64,000 nt of DNA from an uncultured Bacteroidales bacterium (GTDB lineage: Bacteria > Bacteroidota > Bacteroidia > Bacteroidales > Paludibacteraceae), in the NCBI GenBank assembly GCA_946626605.1, contig CAMOUL010000001.1, forward strand, positions 62,001-126,000, written 5' to 3'. The notes under the pieces were generated by a model. That model was not told the DNA's origin. It was given only the letters and a program-made list of their open reading frames with translations, and did not search any database. Position 1 is the stretch's first letter. Each line of letters begins with the position of its first letter. The position numbers and the translations under genes were made by a program. Positions 50,699 through 58,689 of this stretch are shown here, one piece after another.

Positions 50699-51388
50699 AT
50701 GTTATTTCAAATTGACACAACAGCCCTGGAAGAGGTGCTGATTCCGGCGGAAGAGCCTGTACAAGAGTCTATTAACCTGTTCGAAATGGCGCAATATGGC
50801 GGATGGATCATGATTATCCTTGCTATCTTGCTAGCCGGAGCTTGTTATATCTTCATCGCTCGTATGGTAGTGATCAAACAGGCGACACGCGAAGATAAAT
50901 CGTTCATGGATCGCATTCGCGATTATATCCATGAGGGTAAGATTGATTCGGCGCTGAATCTATGCAAGCAGACAGATACTCCTTCTGCGCACATGATAGA
51001 AAAAGGTATCACGCGTATCGGCCGTCCGATGCAGGATGTGCAGGTGGCTGTGGAGAACGTCGGAAACCTCGAGGTAGGTCGTTTGGAGAAGGGCCTTGTT
51101 ATCATGGCTACGATAGCTGCAGGAGCTCCGATGCTCGGTTTCCTCGGCACGGTTCTGGGTATGGTTCAGACCTTCTATAACATGGCGCAGACCTCGGGTG
51201 GTATCATCGAAATGAGTGCCCTCTCGACCGGTATGTACCAGGCGATGGTAACTACCATCGGCGGTCTGATAGTAGGTATCCTGGCGATGTTTGCTTATAA
51301 CTTCCTGGTAGCTCGTATCGACCGCGTGGTTCGTCTCTTGGAGAGCCGCACGATGGAGTTTATGGATTTGTTGAACGAACCCGCATAA
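50699..51388 (+). CDS. exbB: MotA/TolQ/ExbB proton channel protein
   Basis: The 229-residue inner-membrane protein has three transmembrane segments. GGWIMIILAILLAGACYIF is the first, and GAPMLGFLGTVLGMVQTF the conserved ExbB/TolQ core. With ExbD it forms the proton-driven motor that energises TonB and so SusC-type receptors. It starts one base after pdxJ. Confidence 0.93.
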   Translation: MLFQIDTTALEEVLIPAEEPVQESINLFEMAQYGGWIMIILAILLAGACYIFIARMVVIKQATREDKSFMDRIRDYIHEGKIDSALNLCKQTDTPSAHMIEKGITRIGRPMQDVQVAVENVGNLEVGRLEKGLVIMATIAAGAPMLGFLGTVLGMVQTFYNMAQTSGGIIEMSALSTGMYQAMVTTIGGLIVGILAMFAYNFLVARIDRVVRLLESRTMEFMDLLNEPA

Positions 51389-51394
51389 GGTGTT

Positions 51395-51802
51395 ATGGCA
51401 TTAAAAAGACGAAATAGGGTAGAAGCAGGATTTGCGATGAGTTCCATGACGGACCTCGTGTTCCTCTTGTTGCTCTTCTTTGTGATGGCATCTACGATGT
51501 CTTCGCCGAACGATATCAAGATTAATCTGCCGACATCCCGTGCGCAGAAAGCGACTCGTCCGCAAGTGGCGAAGGTGTCGATCGATAACCTCGGTAATTA
51601 TTTTGTGGCGCTGGGCAAGGAGAAACCGGTTGCCGTCGATCCGGAGAGTCTGGAGGGTTACCTCAGTGGTATCCAGGCGTCGGACTCCACGATGTATATC
51701 GCGCTGCATGCCGATGAGGATGTGGCATATAAAGAAGTGGTTCGTGTGCTCGATATCGCCAATGAGCATCATATGAAACTGGTAGTAGCTACCAAGAGAT
51801 AA
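51395..51802 (+). CDS. exbD: ExbD/TolR biopolymer transport protein
   Basis: The 135-residue protein has one N-terminal transmembrane helix (MTDLVFLLLLFFVMAST) containing the proton-carrying Asp, and a periplasmic domain typical of ExbD. It lies between exbB and tonB. Its stop codon begins a heptamer array. Confidence 0.93.
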   Translation: MALKRRNRVEAGFAMSSMTDLVFLLLLFFVMASTMSSPNDIKINLPTSRAQKATRPQVAKVSIDNLGNYFVALGKEKPVAVDPESLEGYLSGIQASDSTMYIALHADEDVAYKEVVRVLDIANEHHMKLVVATKR

Positions 51803-51834
51803 GAGCTAAGAGCCGAGAGGTAAGAGCTAATAGT
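51800..51834. repeat. Heptamer tandem repeat at the exbD/tonB junction
   Basis: The units TAAGAGC, TAAGAGC, CGAGAGG, TAAGAGC, TAATAGT begin at the exbD stop codon and end 3 bp before the tonB ATG. Confidence 0.9.
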
Positions 51835-51837
51835 TTA

Positions 51838-52650
51838 ATGACAAAAAAACAAGAACGACATATTGTAGCGTCTATCGGTACACTGCTGTTTCTGGCTATT
51901 GTGTTTCTGCTGCTGTGGTTGATTAAGTTGCATGCTTACCAGCCGGAGCAGGAAGAAGGTATCGAAGTGGCGTTCGGCGAAGTGGAAGAAGCGGGAGGAT
52001 ACATGGCGGAGCAATCCGAAGCCGTTCCTCTGCCGGCTCCTGAACCTGCTGCACCGGATGTGGCTTCTGCACCTTCCGACAACGACTTGATGACCTCGGA
52101 GGACGAAGAGACACTGGCTTTGCGTAAAGCAGCCGAAGAGGCCGAGAAAGCACGCAAACAAGCGGAGGCAGAGAAGCAGCGTAAGGCGCGCGAAGAACAA
52201 GCCCGTTTAGAGGCGGAGCGCAAAGCCCGCGAAGCGGCTGAAGCTGCCGAACGTGCCAAACAGGCCGAAGCCATCGCGAAGGCGAATCAGTTCGGTTCGC
52301 TCTTCGGACAATCCGGTAACTCCTCCGGTTCAGGCGACAGCCAAGGTGCCGGACAGAAAGGCAATCCCGTCGGACACGGCTCCAGCGGAGGTAATAACTG
52401 GACCTTATCCGGACGAAATATCAAAGGTACCCTTCCGCAACCGTCTAATGACTTCAAGCAGGAAGGAAAAGTTGTGGTACAGATACGTGTCAACGCGGCG
52501 GGAAATGTGATTGAAGCAACCGTTAAAGGCGGAGACGTATCGGACAAACAAACCCAACAAATCGCGCTCGATGCAGCACGCAAAGCGAAGTTCACCGAGG
52601 GCGATCATGATCAGATCGGAACAATCACCTATATATTCAAGTTAAATTAG
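51838..52650 (+). CDS. tonB: TonB-family energy transducer
   Basis: The 270-residue protein has a transmembrane anchor (residues 9-29), an acidic Pro/Ala-rich segment, a long Lys/Glu/Ala-rich helix (about 85-145) as in TolA/TonB, a Gly/Ser-rich hinge, and a C-terminal TonB domain (VVQIRVNAAGNVIEATVKGG). It carries energy from ExbB/ExbD to outer-membrane receptors. The TolA-like helix makes a TolA role possible, but the operon fits either. Confidence 0.88.
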   Translation: MTKKQERHIVASIGTLLFLAIVFLLLWLIKLHAYQPEQEEGIEVAFGEVEEAGGYMAEQSEAVPLPAPEPAAPDVASAPSDNDLMTSEDEETLALRKAAEEAEKARKQAEAEKQRKAREEQARLEAERKAREAAEAAERAKQAEAIAKANQFGSLFGQSGNSSGSGDSQGAGQKGNPVGHGSSGGNNWTLSGRNIKGTLPQPSNDFKQEGKVVVQIRVNAAGNVIEATVKGGDVSDKQTQQIALDAARKAKFTEGDHDQIGTITYIFKLN

Positions 52651-52685
52651 AAATTTAACATTTTAGATTTTAGATTTAAGATTTA
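52644..52685. repeat. Heptamer tandem repeat at the tonB/DJ-1 junction
   Basis: Six AT-rich 7-nt units (AAATTAG, AAATTTA, ACATTTT, AGATTTT, AGATTTA, AGATTTA) run from the tonB stop codon to the first base of the next ATG. Confidence 0.88.
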
Positions 52686-53212
52686 TGAATTATCTCTTTT
52701 TGGACAATGGTTTCGAAGAAATCGAGGCTATCACAACCATCGATTTGTTACGTCGCGCTAAGATTGCTGTGACGACCGTCTCTATCACCGGAAACCCGAT
52801 GGTTCTCGGCGCACATAATATTGCGGTCGAGGCAGACGGACTGATTGAACGAATTGACTTCTCCGATGCTGAGATGCTTATCCTGCCGGGTGGGCAAACC
52901 AAACTCGGTGAGTGTTCCGCTTTGTGCGAACTGCTTGTAGAGCATAATAATGCCGGCAAACTGATTGCAGCAATCTGTGCTGCGCCTATGGTACTCGGTA
53001 AACTCGGTATTCTCAAAGGCAAACAGGCAACCTGCTATCCGGGCTGCCAAGAACCTTTAGGAGAAAGTTATGTGGGTGGTCTGGTAGTAGAATCGAAAAA
53101 TATTATCACGGCCAAAGGCCCGGGATTGAGTGCTGATTTTGCGTTCTGTATCATCGAGCGTCTTGCTTCTTCGGAAGTAGCGGATACGGTTTATGATGCT
53201 GCGCAGTATTAG
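52685..53212 (+). CDS. DJ-1/PfpI family protein
   Basis: The 175-residue protein has the DJ-1 fold landmarks: NGFEEIEA with the conserved Glu near the start, LILPGGQTKLG, and the nucleophile-elbow Cys in AAICAAPMVLGKLG. Members act as deglycases, chaperones or oxidative-stress proteins; the exact role is not clear. Its position after tonB is common in Bacteroidetes. Confidence 0.92.
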   Translation: MNYLFLDNGFEEIEAITTIDLLRRAKIAVTTVSITGNPMVLGAHNIAVEADGLIERIDFSDAEMLILPGGQTKLGECSALCELLVEHNNAGKLIAAICAAPMVLGKLGILKGKQATCYPGCQEPLGESYVGGLVVESKNIITAKGPGLSADFAFCIIERLASSEVADTVYDAAQY

Positions 53213-53276
53213 ATAAATTACACACATAAAAAGTGGTAATCAATCTCTATTATTCATCTTTTAAATCGTTATTATT

Positions 53277-53525
53277 ATGAAAAAGAACGTAATGAAAGTG
53301 TTTGCAGTTGCCATGGCAGTTGCATTCTTGACCGCTTGTTCCGCAAGTCTCGACAGCATGTTGAAGGACTATGAAGCAGCTTGCAAGAAGGGCGATGCTG
53401 AGAAGGCAGAAGAGATCATGAAGAAAATTGACGAGAAATTCCCGGATGCAGAATTGACCGAGGAGCAACAAGAGCGCGTAGCTACGGCTACTCTGCAACT
53501 GCTCTTTGGCGGCGCTGAGGACTAA
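53277..53525 (+). CDS. Small lipoprotein with helical body
   Basis: The 82-residue protein has a signal peptide with lipobox LTAC, then a charged helical hairpin (LKDYEAACKKGDAEKAEEIM) like a single TPR-type unit. Function unknown. The gene ends 3 bp before the convergent queE stop codon. Confidence 0.8.
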   Translation: MKKNVMKVFAVAMAVAFLTACSASLDSMLKDYEAACKKGDAEKAEEIMKKIDEKFPDAELTEEQQERVATATLQLLFGGAED

Positions 53526-54191
53526 TCAACGCAAGCCTGCAATCTTGTGCAGTTGAACGCTGAGACGCCAGAACGGGTGTAAGAGAATATAACGAACGGT
53601 CTCGTCGAGATTATCGTTTTTATCATCCGACCACTCGTCTATACCGCTCTCCATGAGCAAGTCTCCGTTATATCGTAGGGGCTGTAACATCCAATGTTCA
53701 GCCTCTATTTTTGTGCGCCAAATATCGGGATCGTACGTACCGGTGAACACCACCTTCACTTCGTTCGCTTTCTGTAAAGCCAAACGGGAAGGAATTTCAC
53801 CCTTCTCATGAGGTTGCGGATGGGGGAGGGGAACCATTTTAGGCGAGCAGGTGATCCAATCAATACCTTCCGGAAGCGGATGGGTCCCGTTGGTCTCGAT
53901 GCAGATATAAAAACCCGCCTGATGCAGCGCATCGATGAATGCTTTATCGACCTGCAGACTCGGTTCTCCTCCGGTCAGCACGCACATCTTACGCCGCTCG
54001 TTAGGCACATCGTATAACGAAAGCATCTCATTGACAATCTGCTCGGCTGTCATCTCCGTATATTCCGCAAAATCCGTGTCGCACCAGGGACAACGAAGAT
54101 TGCAACCGCTGAAGCGCACAAACACAGCCGGGATGCCCGAATGAGCTCCCTCGCCTTGCAGCGTAAAGAATATTTCGTTAACTTTGTACAA
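53526..54191 (-). CDS. queE: 7-carboxy-7-deazaguanine synthase
   Basis: The 221-residue radical SAM enzyme has the cluster motif CNLRCPWC near residue 30 (FSGCNLRCPWCDTDF) and VLTGGEPSLQ, typical of QueE. It converts 6-carboxytetrahydropterin to 7-carboxy-7-deazaguanine, a step in queuosine synthesis. A palindromic/G-rich element at 53801-53838 adds PHPQPHEKGEIPSRLA after SPKMVPL. It is the last gene of the queFCDE run. Confidence 0.94.
   Translation of the reverse strand: MYKVNEIFFTLQGEGAHSGIPAVFVRFSGCNLRCPWCDTDFAEYTEMTAEQIVNEMLSLYDVPNERRKMCVLTGGEPSLQVDKAFIDALHQAGFYICIETNGTHPLPEGIDWITCSPKMVPLPHPQPHEKGEIPSRLALQKANEVKVVFTGTYDPDIWRTKIEAEHWMLQPLRYNGDLLMESGIDEWSDDKNDNLDETVRYILLHPFWRLSVQLHKIAGLR
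53801..53838. repeat. G-rich palindromic element inside queE
   Basis: CCCTTCTCATGAGG with the tail ATGGGGGAGGGGAACC follows the layout of the TTGAG-loop elements in dxs, rsmH and fmt, though the stem is degenerate. It is read in frame in a loop of QueE. Confidence 0.65.
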
Positions 54192-54193
54192 GG

Positions 54194-54256
54194 ATTAATG
54201 ATTAATGAATATCTCGCAAAAAATATTCATTGTTAATTATTCATTATTCATTTTTC
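54194..54256. repeat. Heptamer repeat and inverted repeat at the queD/queE junction
   Basis: ATTAATG twice on the left and ATTGTTA, ATTATTC, ATTATTC, ATTTTTC on the right are 7-nt units; the two sides are roughly complementary, so the spacer could fold. Confidence 0.7.
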
Positions 54257-54580
54257 ATAAATCGCGATATTTCCTTCGGATTCTTGGACGGAGACCTTAT
54301 AGCAGTTCTCTACATGGTCGCAGATCCAGCGCGCGATATTCTCGGCCGAAGGATTGACGTCCAACACCTCGTTGATATACTTATGATCGAAGGTGTCCTT
54401 TACGACTTTCTTGATGTGGGTGAAATCGGTCACCATGCCATCTTGATTCAACTCCTTCGCCTTGCAATAGACGACAATGATCCAGTTATGGCCGTGCAAG
54501 TTCTCGCACTTGCTTTCGTACGACAGCATCAGGTTATGTGCCGCCGAAATCTCTATTCTTTTTTCTACGTAATACATCAT
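54248..54580 (-). CDS. queD: 6-carboxytetrahydropterin synthase QueD
   Basis: The 110-residue protein has the zinc-binding histidines in ISAAHNLML and ENLHGHNWIIVV, and the D-H-x-x-x pair in FDHKYINEVL. It converts 7,8-dihydroneopterin triphosphate to 6-carboxytetrahydropterin. Located between queC and queE. Confidence 0.93.
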   Translation of the reverse strand: MMYYVEKRIEISAAHNLMLSYESKCENLHGHNWIIVVYCKAKELNQDGMVTDFTHIKKVVKDTFDHKYINEVLDVNPSAENIARWICDHVENCYKVSVQESEGNIAIYEK

Positions 54581-54602
54581 TTCATCATTTTATCATTCCA
54601 CC
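54575..54602. repeat. Octamer CATCATTT repeat at the queC/queD junction
   Basis: CATCATTT, CATCATTT, TATCATTC overlap the queD start codon. Similar AAATGATG units occur at 58328-58359. Confidence 0.65.
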
Positions 54603-54603
54603 A

Positions 54604-55257
54604 TTAACAATCATAGATTGTTTTATCCTCAATTCCGGCTTGAGCCAGCGCTTCTTTGCGTTCGCGACACGTACCGCACACACCGCAGTGATGCTCTCCG
54701 CCTTTATAGCAACTCCAGGTCTCCGAGTAATCCAGATTCAACTCCTTGCCTTTCGCCGCTATCTCCGCTTTCGTGAGGTGAGTGTAGGGCGTAAGTAACT
54801 GCACCCCGTTCCAGGTGCCGAAATGAATGGCGTTATTCATTGCCTCCACGAACTCCGGTCGACAATCCGGATAAATCGTATGGTCCCCTGCATGGTTTGC
54901 CAGCATGACATATTGCATCTTGTTATTCTCCGCAATACCGGCTGCAATAGATAGCATAATGCCGTTACGGAAAGGCACGACGGTCGATTTCATGTTCTCT
55001 TCGTCATAGTTACCTTCCGGAATAGCATCCGCTCCTTCCAACAAAGAGGATTTGAAGAACTGCTTGATGAATGGCAGACGAACGACCATATGAGGAATTC
55101 CGAGTCGCTCACAATGGAGTTTCGCGAACTCTAACTCCCGGTCATTATGATTGCTGCCATAGTGAAAACTAACGGCCATGCCGATACGATATTGATACTC
55201 ATACAACATCGTTGTCGAGTCTAAGCCTCCGGAGAGAACGATCAATGAATCTTTCAT
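54604..55257 (-). CDS. queC: 7-cyano-7-deazaguanine synthase QueC
   Basis: The 217-residue enzyme has the PP-loop LSGGLDSTTMLYE for ATP binding at the N-terminus and the zinc cysteines in WSCYKGGEHHCGVCGTCRER near the C-terminus. It makes preQ0 from 7-carboxy-7-deazaguanine and ammonia. It lies 12 bp after queF. Confidence 0.95.
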   Translation of the reverse strand: MKDSLIVLSGGLDSTTMLYEYQYRIGMAVSFHYGSNHNDRELEFAKLHCERLGIPHMVVRLPFIKQFFKSSLLEGADAIPEGNYDEENMKSTVVPFRNGIMLSIAAGIAENNKMQYVMLANHAGDHTIYPDCRPEFVEAMNNAIHFGTWNGVQLLTPYTHLTKAEIAAKGKELNLDYSETWSCYKGGEHHCGVCGTCRERKEALAQAGIEDKTIYDC

Positions 55258-55269
55258 TAATGGGAATGT

Positions 55270-55746
55270 TTAATGTTTCGTGTTTAGGGTAAATTGCTCG
55301 CGCAAACGCTGCGCTTTGAGGTCCTGATGATCTGCATCCGCATAGTTGGCAAAAGGATAGATGCTGATACCTCCGCGGGGCATGAAATAGCCGACTACTT
55401 CGAGGTACTTCGGGGCCATCAATTGCACCAGATCCTTCATGATGATATTCACGCAGTCTTCATGAAAATCACCGTGGTTGCGGAAGGAGAAGAGATAGAG
55501 TTTCAGACTCTTGCTCTCTACCATGCGCTCACGCGGGATATAACTAATGTAGAGATGACCAAAGTCCGGCTGACCGGTTTTGGGACATAGCGTCGTGAAC
55601 TCGGGACAATTGAACGTCACGAGATACTCGTTCTCAGGATGTTTGTTCGGGAAAGTCTCCAGCACGCCCGGGTTGTAGTTATCCGAATACTGCACATGCT
55701 GGTTGCCAAGGAGTGTAACTCCATCTAATTCATTTTCTGTTCGCAT
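55270..55746 (-). CDS. queF: NADPH-dependent 7-cyano-7-deazaguanine reductase QueF
   Basis: The 158-residue type I (unimodular) QueF shows the active-site Cys in [20 protein letters not shown] and the [20 protein letters not shown] motif that defines the family. It reduces preQ0 to preQ1. The mRNA region just ahead of its start can fold into a pseudoknot-like shape (55746-55787). Confidence 0.96.
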   Translation of the reverse strand: MRTENELDGVTLLGNQHVQYSDNYNPGVLETFPNKHPENEYLVTFNCPEFTTLCPKTGQPDFGHLYISYIPRERMVESKSLKLYLFSFRNHGDFHEDCVNIIMKDLVQLMAPKYLEVVGYFMPRGGISIYPFANYADADHQDLKAQRLREQFTLNTKH

Positions 55747-55787
55747 TGTTTTCAGTTTTTTTGATGAGAGGAAAAACAGTAGCTCTC
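55746..55787 (-). promoter_or_regulatory. Possible structured leader of queF
   Basis: On the minus strand GAGAG pairs with CTCTC around a 12-nt loop, and loop bases GTTTTT can pair with AAAAAC in the A-rich tail before the ATG. The size and shape resemble a preQ1-I pseudoknot, but conserved aptamer bases are not clearly present. It occupies the whole gap between the upstream stop codon and queF. Confidence 0.3.
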
Positions 55788-55793
55788 TATGGA

Positions 55794-56927
55794 TTATTGA
55801 ATTTTGATTCCTGTAATGGTGTATTTGTTATTGCCTCGGATAATAACAATCTGTCCGTTCTGCCATTCTTTGCGCGCAGGAGCGGTCTCGTCTTCCGTCT
55901 GATCGATACCCTCTTTGCGCCACAGACGAATCGAGAACGTATAGGCACGACGACTGATATAATCCGTCACGACAAAGGTCTTGGGAACGTACGGACAGAA
56001 GCGCAAATCCACCTCTTCATTCGGATAGACGTGCGAATAGTCCGGGTCCGCCAAAGTGATCTCCGGCTGTACGGATCGCAGGCTATCCATGGCTTTGAAC
56101 TCCTCCGCGTCCATCGCCAACTCAATCGTGTTCTCCGCTTGGTTAATCTGCGCATCGAAACCTTCTATGCTGAAAGCCGATATCTCCAGGAACGGCAAGT
56201 CTATATCTACTTTCTCATCGCTCATGAGATACGACATGATATTTAGAATCAGTTTTTTCCCTTCATCACTAAGATAGTACGCACCGCTCATGGCAATAGG
56301 AAGACAGATATACTTGTTCCCGCCGCGCATCTCCGCCGGAATCTCGTGAATGCTGGTTTGCGGTTCACCAACGCCGTATAAGTCTTCGATACTCTGCGTG
56401 TATGCGGTCGCCAGACACCACGTGCCCGGTAAATCAACCTGAATCGGCATCAGACCTCTCTCCTCCATGTCGTCCAGAATACTTATCCTGCTGCCTGCCT
56501 CCAAATTGTCAAATCCTTTAAAGATAGGGTGCTCGGGATGCTCTACATAGATATCGAAGCACTTGTTGTCGCTGCTCTCCAATGTGCCTGAATGGGGTTC
56601 GCCCCAATTTAAACGTCCTTGCGCATAGGTAAATCCTTGCATATTCAGCACCGGAATCCGCCCGCCGCGAATAAGATTCAGAATCGCCTCGTTGTCAGCG
56701 TCTGCATTTGCAGAAATAACAGCGGCATCGAAGTTCTCCAATTTGACATCCGGCAGGTCATTCTGCTTGCAAATAGTTACGGCATAGCCCTTTTGATCCA
56801 GCAGCGTAGCTACAGGCTCGTCACTTATACTCCCCAGATCTTTGCAGGCTACCAAAATTGCTTTCGTCTCCGCAAAGCTACCGCAAGCCATGAGAACCAT
56901 GACAAATAGTATCCAATATTTCTTCAT
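55794..56927 (-). CDS. Secreted protein of unknown function with C-terminal tag
   Basis: The ATG at 56925-56927 ([20 protein letters not shown]) gives 377 residues with a signal peptide, which may also be a lipobox (LMAC). Residues 22-215 look like a class I glutamine-amidotransferase-like or ThuA-like alpha/beta domain ([28 protein letters not shown]), but no catalytic triad can be placed. A beta domain follows, then a tag ([20 protein letters not shown]) shared with two other secreted proteins. It shares a transcript with queFCDE, an unusual pairing. Confidence 0.75.
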   Translation of the reverse strand: MKKYWILFVMVLMACGSFAETKAILVACKDLGSISDEPVATLLDQKGYAVTICKQNDLPDVKLENFDAAVISANADADNEAILNLIRGGRIPVLNMQGFTYAQGRLNWGEPHSGTLESSDNKCFDIYVEHPEHPIFKGFDNLEAGSRISILDDMEERGLMPIQVDLPGTWCLATAYTQSIEDLYGVGEPQTSIHEIPAEMRGGNKYICLPIAMSGAYYLSDEGKKLILNIMSYLMSDEKVDIDLPFLEISAFSIEGFDAQINQAENTIELAMDAEEFKAMDSLRSVQPEITLADPDYSHVYPNEEVDLRFCPYVPKTFVVTDYISRRAYTFSIRLWRKEGIDQTEDETAPARKEWQNGQIVIIRGNNKYTITGIKIQ

Positions 56928-56991
56928 TCCGTTTCGCATACGTTTCCTGTTTTATCACGCCCGATATAGGCACACGGGCACAATTCAGGCT

Positions 56992-57025
56992 GCAAAGGTA
57001 CAACAAAAATGGGATATATGCAAAT
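56992..57025 (-). promoter_or_regulatory. Promoter for the tagged protein and queFCDE
   Basis: The minus strand reads TTTGCATATATCCC and TACCTTTG (complement of 56993-57000); about 57 nt separate the start site from the ATG. Confidence 0.8.
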
Positions 57026-57060
57026 TTATTTGCAATTTTTGTAGAAAAATGTAATCTGCA

Positions 57061-57093
57061 CTTGCATATATCAAAAAAAAGTAGTACCTTTGT
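57061..57093 (+). promoter_or_regulatory. Promoter for the DUF3078 gene at 57.15 kb
   Basis: CTTGCATATATC and TACCTTTG (57085-57092) closely match the promoters at 46.5 and 49.7 kb. Confidence 0.82.
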
Positions 57094-57150
57094 GCGGTTT
57101 TTTATGGAGCCAAACTATCTTTACGTATAACAAACAATTATTTGAATACA

Positions 57151-58329
57151 ATGCAAAAAAAATTTTTATCTGTAGCGCTTTGCCTTTTTGCAGCGCTTAC
57201 AATGACCGCACAAGAGGTGGATAAAGCCAAGGTGACTACTAATGCAGACGCGGCTGCCAAAGCAGGCGCAGATCTGAAGAAACTGGAGGCTGGAGAGAAA
57301 GCTTGGAAATTCGACGGTACCGTCGGACTCAATGCCGCCGCAACAGGCTTGGTCAACTGGGCTGCCGGTGGTAAGAACAATGTGAACGGCATCGCCTATG
57401 CGAAACTGCACTTGTTGTATCACAAGAACGCGATTGCGTGGGAAACCAATTTCGATACCGATTTCGGGTTGACTTGGATTGATCAGAAGGAAGATGCTTT
57501 CCAAAAGTCCAGCGATAATATCAAATTGGCTACGAAGTTCGGATGGGAGTTTAAGGAAACCTGGTATTTGACCGTGCTCGGTTCGTTCCAAAGCCAATAT
57601 GCACTGGGACGCAATTATAAGGATGGCTATAACCCCATTATTTCCAAGTGGCTTGCTCCTTCCTATACGGATGTCTCGGTTGGTATTGATTGGAAAAAGA
57701 GCTATAAGGGTGCGGACTTCTCCATTTATTTGTCTCCTATTGCCGGTCGTATCACGACTGCTTATATCGGCGACGGCTGGAACACCCGGTATAACAAGGA
57801 GTATCAGGATGCTTTCGTTAACGGCGAGATACCTGTAGAGGACTATAACCCGAACTATGATCTCCGTCAGGATTTACAAAGCACAATTGGTACCTACCGC
57901 TATGATGACAATGGAGAAAAAGTTTGGTGTAATGCCCGTGCAGAGTTCGGTTTGAGTTTCAAGGGAGCTATCGCTTATACGTACAATGATTTCAAGATCA
58001 GTACCACGCTGGCGCTCTTTACCCCGTACGCAGGCAAGGGCTTCGATTTGAAAGAAGTATATGACAAGAAATACGGCGAAGGTGCGTGGGATGCGCTTCC
58101 TGAGGTGGATCGTTACTTCAAATACTCCAATAAGAATCGTCAGTTCGGACTCTTTGATGTAGATTGGGATGTAGCCTTGAGTTATCAGTTCCTCAAATGT
58201 CTGCAGGTAACTCTTCAGACAAGTTTGAAATACTATCCCGGTACGCTTATTGCGAACAAAGACGGTGTTGAAGCAGAGCGCGTGCAGTTCAAGGGCGTCA
58301 TCGGTCTTGGCGTAGGATACTCATTTTAA
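57151..58329 (+). CDS. DUF3078 outer-membrane protein
   Basis: The ATG at 57151 gives 392 residues with a signal peptide (MQKKFLSVALCLFAALTMTAQ). A short charged helix is followed by the DUF3078 barrel (WKFDGTVGLNAAATGLVNWAAGG) ending in the aromatic strand GVIGLGVGYSF, as outer-membrane barrels do. It is a paralogue of the gene after secA. Its position upstream of division genes is probably incidental; it has its own strong promoter. Confidence 0.88.
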   Translation: MQKKFLSVALCLFAALTMTAQEVDKAKVTTNADAAAKAGADLKKLEAGEKAWKFDGTVGLNAAATGLVNWAAGGKNNVNGIAYAKLHLLYHKNAIAWETNFDTDFGLTWIDQKEDAFQKSSDNIKLATKFGWEFKETWYLTVLGSFQSQYALGRNYKDGYNPIISKWLAPSYTDVSVGIDWKKSYKGADFSIYLSPIAGRITTAYIGDGWNTRYNKEYQDAFVNGEIPVEDYNPNYDLRQDLQSTIGTYRYDDNGEKVWCNARAEFGLSFKGAIAYTYNDFKISTTLALFTPYAGKGFDLKEVYDKKYGEGAWDALPEVDRYFKYSNKNRQFGLFDVDWDVALSYQFLKCLQVTLQTSLKYYPGTLIANKDGVEAERVQFKGVIGLGVGYSF

Positions 58330-58364
58330 ATGATGGGTGAACCGCTTCGCTAAATGATGAGTTG

Positions 58365-58640
58365 ATGAAAGCCCTTTCCGAACTTTCGCGGAATTTGCAC
58401 ACCTTACTGGAGCGCTATCAGGCGTTGCAGCAGGAGAATGCGGCTTTGAAGGAAGATATCGAGCGGCAGCGGCAGGAGTTAATTCGCACACATGGTGAGT
58501 TGCTGGAACTGCAGCAGAAAAACCGTCGTCTGGCTACTGCAAACGCCATGACTTCGGCAGAGAATGCGGAAGAAGCAACGAAACGAATAAATGCCCTCAT
58601 CGCGCAGGTCGATCGGGCCATCGCTGTATTGAAAAAATAA
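58365..58640 (+). CDS. Small coiled-coil protein, ZapB-like position
   Basis: The 91-residue protein is almost entirely a coiled coil (LLERYQALQQENAALKEDIE, then QRQELIRTHGELLELQQKNR). Directly upstream of zapA and rny in Bacteroidetes a small coiled-coil protein is usual and may interact with ZapA. No specific function can be given. Octamer AAATGATG repeats lie in the gap before it and a heptamer array after it. Confidence 0.78.
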   Translation: MKALSELSRNLHTLLERYQALQQENAALKEDIERQRQELIRTHGELLELQQKNRRLATANAMTSAENAEEATKRINALIAQVDRAIAVLKK

Positions 58641-58689
58641 CTGAATACTGAAAACTGAATACTGAATGCTGAATGCTGATTTCTGACAA
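58641..58689. repeat. Heptamer tandem repeat at the coiled-coil gene/zapA junction
   Basis: Seven units: CTGAATA, CTGAAAA, CTGAATA, CTGAATG, CTGAATG, CTGATTT, CTGACAA. The array begins at the stop codon of the upstream gene and contains the zapA ATG (58673-58675). Confidence 0.95.

Noticed and set aside
55746..55787. Standard preQ1-I riboswitch
   Set aside because: Size and place fit, but the conserved core bases and the usual P2 pairing are not seen, so it is reported only as a possible structured leader.
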